DNA of 14,539 bases. Source: Pelomonas sp036401055 (GTDB lineage Bacteria; Pseudomonadota; Gammaproteobacteria; Burkholderiales; Burkholderiaceae_C). The notes under the pieces were generated by a model, which was given only the letters and a program-made list of their open reading frames with translations, made no database searches and was not told where the DNA came from. A program made the translations under genes and the position numbers. The DNA is taken from positions 1 to 14,539 of the forward strand of contig DASWWC010000076.1 in the NCBI GenBank assembly GCA_036401055.1. Reading direction: 5' to 3'. This document shows positions 12,678-14,539 of the stretch, in pieces. Position 1 is the stretch's first letter, and each line of letters starts with the position of its first letter.

Positions 12678-14539
12678 ATGCGCCAGCTTCTGACTTCCCT
12701 GTTGTTGCTGGCGCTGTCCAGCGTCGCCCAGGCGGGCCTGGACGTGTCCACACGCGCCACGGCCGGCAGTCTGCCGCTCGATGGCGCCGTCATCGTCGGC
12801 AGCGCTAACGCCGACCCGCTGGAAGCCTTTGTCGCGCAAGACCTGGCCGGCGACTTCAAGCGCCTGGGCTTGCGCACCAGCGACAAGGGCCCGGTGCAGA
12901 TCTGGGTCGGCACCGTGGGCCGGCATGCGCAGATCGATGCGGCCGGCATGGACCTCTCCAGGCTCAGGAACTGCTGGGAGTGCTTCCGCATCGAGGTGCT
13001 GCGCAACCCCGCGCCGGGCGTGAGCCAGGCCCTGGTCATCGCCGGCGCCGACCGCCGCGGCACGGCCTACGGCGTCTACACGCTGAGCCAGGCGCTGGGC
13101 GTGTCGCCGTGGGTCTGGTGGGCCGACCTCGCGCCGCGCAAGCGCGGCCCGCTGCATGTGTCGCTCGCCGAGCCGCTGCAGGACGGCCCCGCCGTCAAGT
13201 ACCGTGGCCTGTTCATCAACGACGAGGATTGGGGCCTGCAGCCCTGGGCAGCCAACACCTTCGAGCCCGAGGTCCGCAACATCGGTCCGCGCACCTACGA
13301 GCAGGTCTTCCGCCTGCTGCTGCGCCTGAAGGCCAACACGCTGTGGCCGGCCATGCACCAGGTGTCGGGCGCCTTCAACGACAACCCGCGCAACGCCGAG
13401 CTGGCGCAGCGCTACGGCATCGTCATGGGCTCATCGCACGCCGAACCCATGCTGCGCAACAACGTGTCCGAGTGGAAGGCGCCGCACGAGCGGTACAACT
13501 ACGCCACCCACCCGCAGCAGGTGCGCGACTACTGGGCCGAGCGGCTGAAGGCCAACGGCCGGTACGAGAACCTCTACACGCTGGGCATGCGCGGCATCCA
13601 CGACAGCGGCATGCAGGGCGGCGGCACCGTGGCCGAGAAGCAGGCGCTGCTGAACCAGTTGCTGGCCGACCAGCGTGAACTCATCGCGAAGCACGTGGGC
13701 GACCCGGTGAAGACGCCGCAGGTCTTCGTGCCCTACAAGGAGGTGCTGCCGCTGCTGCCGGGCCTGGCGCTGCCGGACGACGTGACGCTGGTCTGGCCCG
13801 ATGACAACTTCGGCTACATCAGGCAGTTCCCCGACGCCGCCCAGGCCAAGCGCTCGGGCGGCTCGGGCATCTACTACCACCTCAGCTATCTCGGCGCGCC
13901 GCTGTCCTACCTGTGGCTCGACACCACGCCGCCTGCGCTGGTGGCCGAGGAGATGGGTCGCGCCTTCGACGCGGGCGCGCGCCAGCTGTGGGTGGTGAAC
14001 GCGGGCGACATCAAGCCGCACGAGGTCAACCTCAGCCACTGGTTCGAGCTGGCCTGGAACCCCGCCGCCGTGCGCGCCCAGGGCCAGCCGGCCTACCTGC
14101 GCCAGCTGGCCCAGCGGCTGTTCGGCATCGAGGACATCGGCGCAATCTGGGACGAGCATTTCCGCATCAACTTCGAGCGCCGCCCCGAGCACCTGCAGTT
14201 CCACCTGGCTGGCGAGCGCGTCAAGCGCAGCGGCTGGCCGGCGGCGGTGGTGGACGCGCGGCTGGCCCGCTTTGCGCAGCTGCTGGCCCGCCTGGACGCC
14301 GTGCGCCCGCGCGTGGCGGCGGCGCAGCGGGATGCGTTCTTCCAGCTCGTCGAATACCCGCTGCGCGCGGCGGCGCTGGCCAACGAGCGCTTCTTTGCGC
14401 TGGAGCGCTACGCCGCCACGCTGGAGCGCGACCCCGCCGGCGCGCGCCCGCTCGCGGCCCGCGCCGTGCGTGCCGACCGGCGACTGAAGGCGCTGACCGC
14501 GCGCTACAACGCCGGCCGCTGGGCCGGCATCCTGGCCGA
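12678..14539 (+). CDS. GH115 glycosidase (alpha-glucuronidase family), 3' end outside window
   Basis: An uninterrupted frame of 620 codons runs from ATG 12678 off the window end; GH115 proteins are usually 800-1000 residues. A signal peptide ends SSVAQA (residue 19). The N-terminal domain (about 30-165) is followed by the barrel. FINDEDWGLQPW (179-190), RLKANTLWPAMH (216-227), GMRGIHDSGMQG (303-314), WPDDNFGYIR (373-382) and GIYYHLSYLGAPLSYLWLDTTPP (397-419) are strong GH115 blocks. Characterized members release (4-O-methyl)glucuronic acid from xylan, and some relatives act on other glucuronylated glycans. The GMRGIHDSGM block lacks the GDGDE run I associate with xylan-active members. The gene begins 5 bases after the GH43-like stop without a strong ribosome site, so it is probably translationally coupled. 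The pectin context suggests glucuronic acid on rhamnogalacturonan I side chains as target (inference). Confidence 0.9.
   Translation, partial: MRQLLTSLLLLALSSVAQAGLDVSTRATAGSLPLDGAVIVGSANADPLEAFVAQDLAGDFKRLGLRTSDKGPVQIWVGTVGRHAQIDAAGMDLSRLRNCWECFRIEVLRNPAPGVSQALVIAGADRRGTAYGVYTLSQALGVSPWVWWADLAPRKRGPLHVSLAEPLQDGPAVKYRGLFINDEDWGLQPWAANTFEPEVRNIGPRTYEQVFRLLLRLKANTLWPAMHQVSGAFNDNPRNAELAQRYGIVMGSSHAEPMLRNNVSEWKAPHERYNYATHPQQVRDYWAERLKANGRYENLYTLGMRGIHDSGMQGGGTVAEKQALLNQLLADQRELIAKHVGDPVKTPQVFVPYKEVLPLLPGLALPDDVTLVWPDDNFGYIRQFPDAAQAKRSGGSGIYYHLSYLGAPLSYLWLDTTPPALVAEEMGRAFDAGARQLWVVNAGDIKPHEVNLSHWFELAWNPAAVRAQGQPAYLRQLAQRLFGIEDIGAIWDEHFRINFERRPEHLQFHLAGERVKRSGWPAAVVDARLARFAQLLARLDAVRPRVAAAQRDAFFQLVEYPLRAAALANERFFALERYAATLERDPAGARPLAARAVRADRRLKALTARYNAGRWAGILA

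Overview
The window reads as chromosomal DNA of a GC-rich Gram-negative bacterium, most likely a betaproteobacterium of the order Burkholderiales (Roseateles/Mitsuaria-like; this placement is inference). The basis is very high GC with GC-ending codons, an outer-membrane TonB-dependent receptor, many Sec signal peptides, and a CCA-encoding tRNA with anticodon CAT. All protein assignments come from reading motifs and domain order; no database search was possible.

Layout. (1) 1-2821, plus strand: the 3' part of a HlyD-type periplasmic adaptor gene, then a PqqD-like/M50 site-2 protease/HlyD fusion gene, probably one export or peptide-processing unit unrelated to the rest. (2) 2845-3000: a bidirectional terminator, a minus-strand tRNA-Met(CAT) and its own sigma70-like promoter. 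This separates the first unit from the sugar-degradation locus. (3) 3014-4669, minus strand: a secreted protein with two tandem SGNH esterase domains of the rhamnogalacturonan acetylesterase type. (4) 4802-6154, plus strand and divergent from the esterase: an exported PL22-like oligogalacturonate lyase. (5) 6155-6461: a gene-free regulatory region with an AT-rich patch and nested palindromes. (6) 6462-9587: a large TonB-dependent receptor ending at a textbook terminator. (7) 9588-9838: a strongly base-paired GC-rich leader. (8) 9839 to the window end: a tight operon of a PL11 rhamnogalacturonan lyase, a GH43-like outer-membrane lipoprotein (4-base overlap) and a GH115 glycosidase (5-base gap) cut by the window end.

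How it may work together (inference). Genes 3-8 form a pectin, specifically rhamnogalacturonan-I, utilization locus of the proteobacterial type: a TonB-dependent receptor and no SusD. The esterase removes acetyl groups, PL11 cuts the Rha-GalA backbone, the GH43-like and GH115 enzymes trim side chains (GH115 suggests glucuronic-acid decorations), the receptor imports oligosaccharides, and the PL22-like enzyme handles unsaturated galacturonides in the periplasm. No dedicated regulator or inner-membrane transporter is visible.

The points most worth a second look are the duplicated esterase with shifted catalytic motifs, the PL22-like protein with a signal peptide and an apparently missing metal ligand, a shared CTAG-containing -10-like element upstream of three genes, paired palindromes upstream of the receptor, and the folded leader between receptor and lyase operon.
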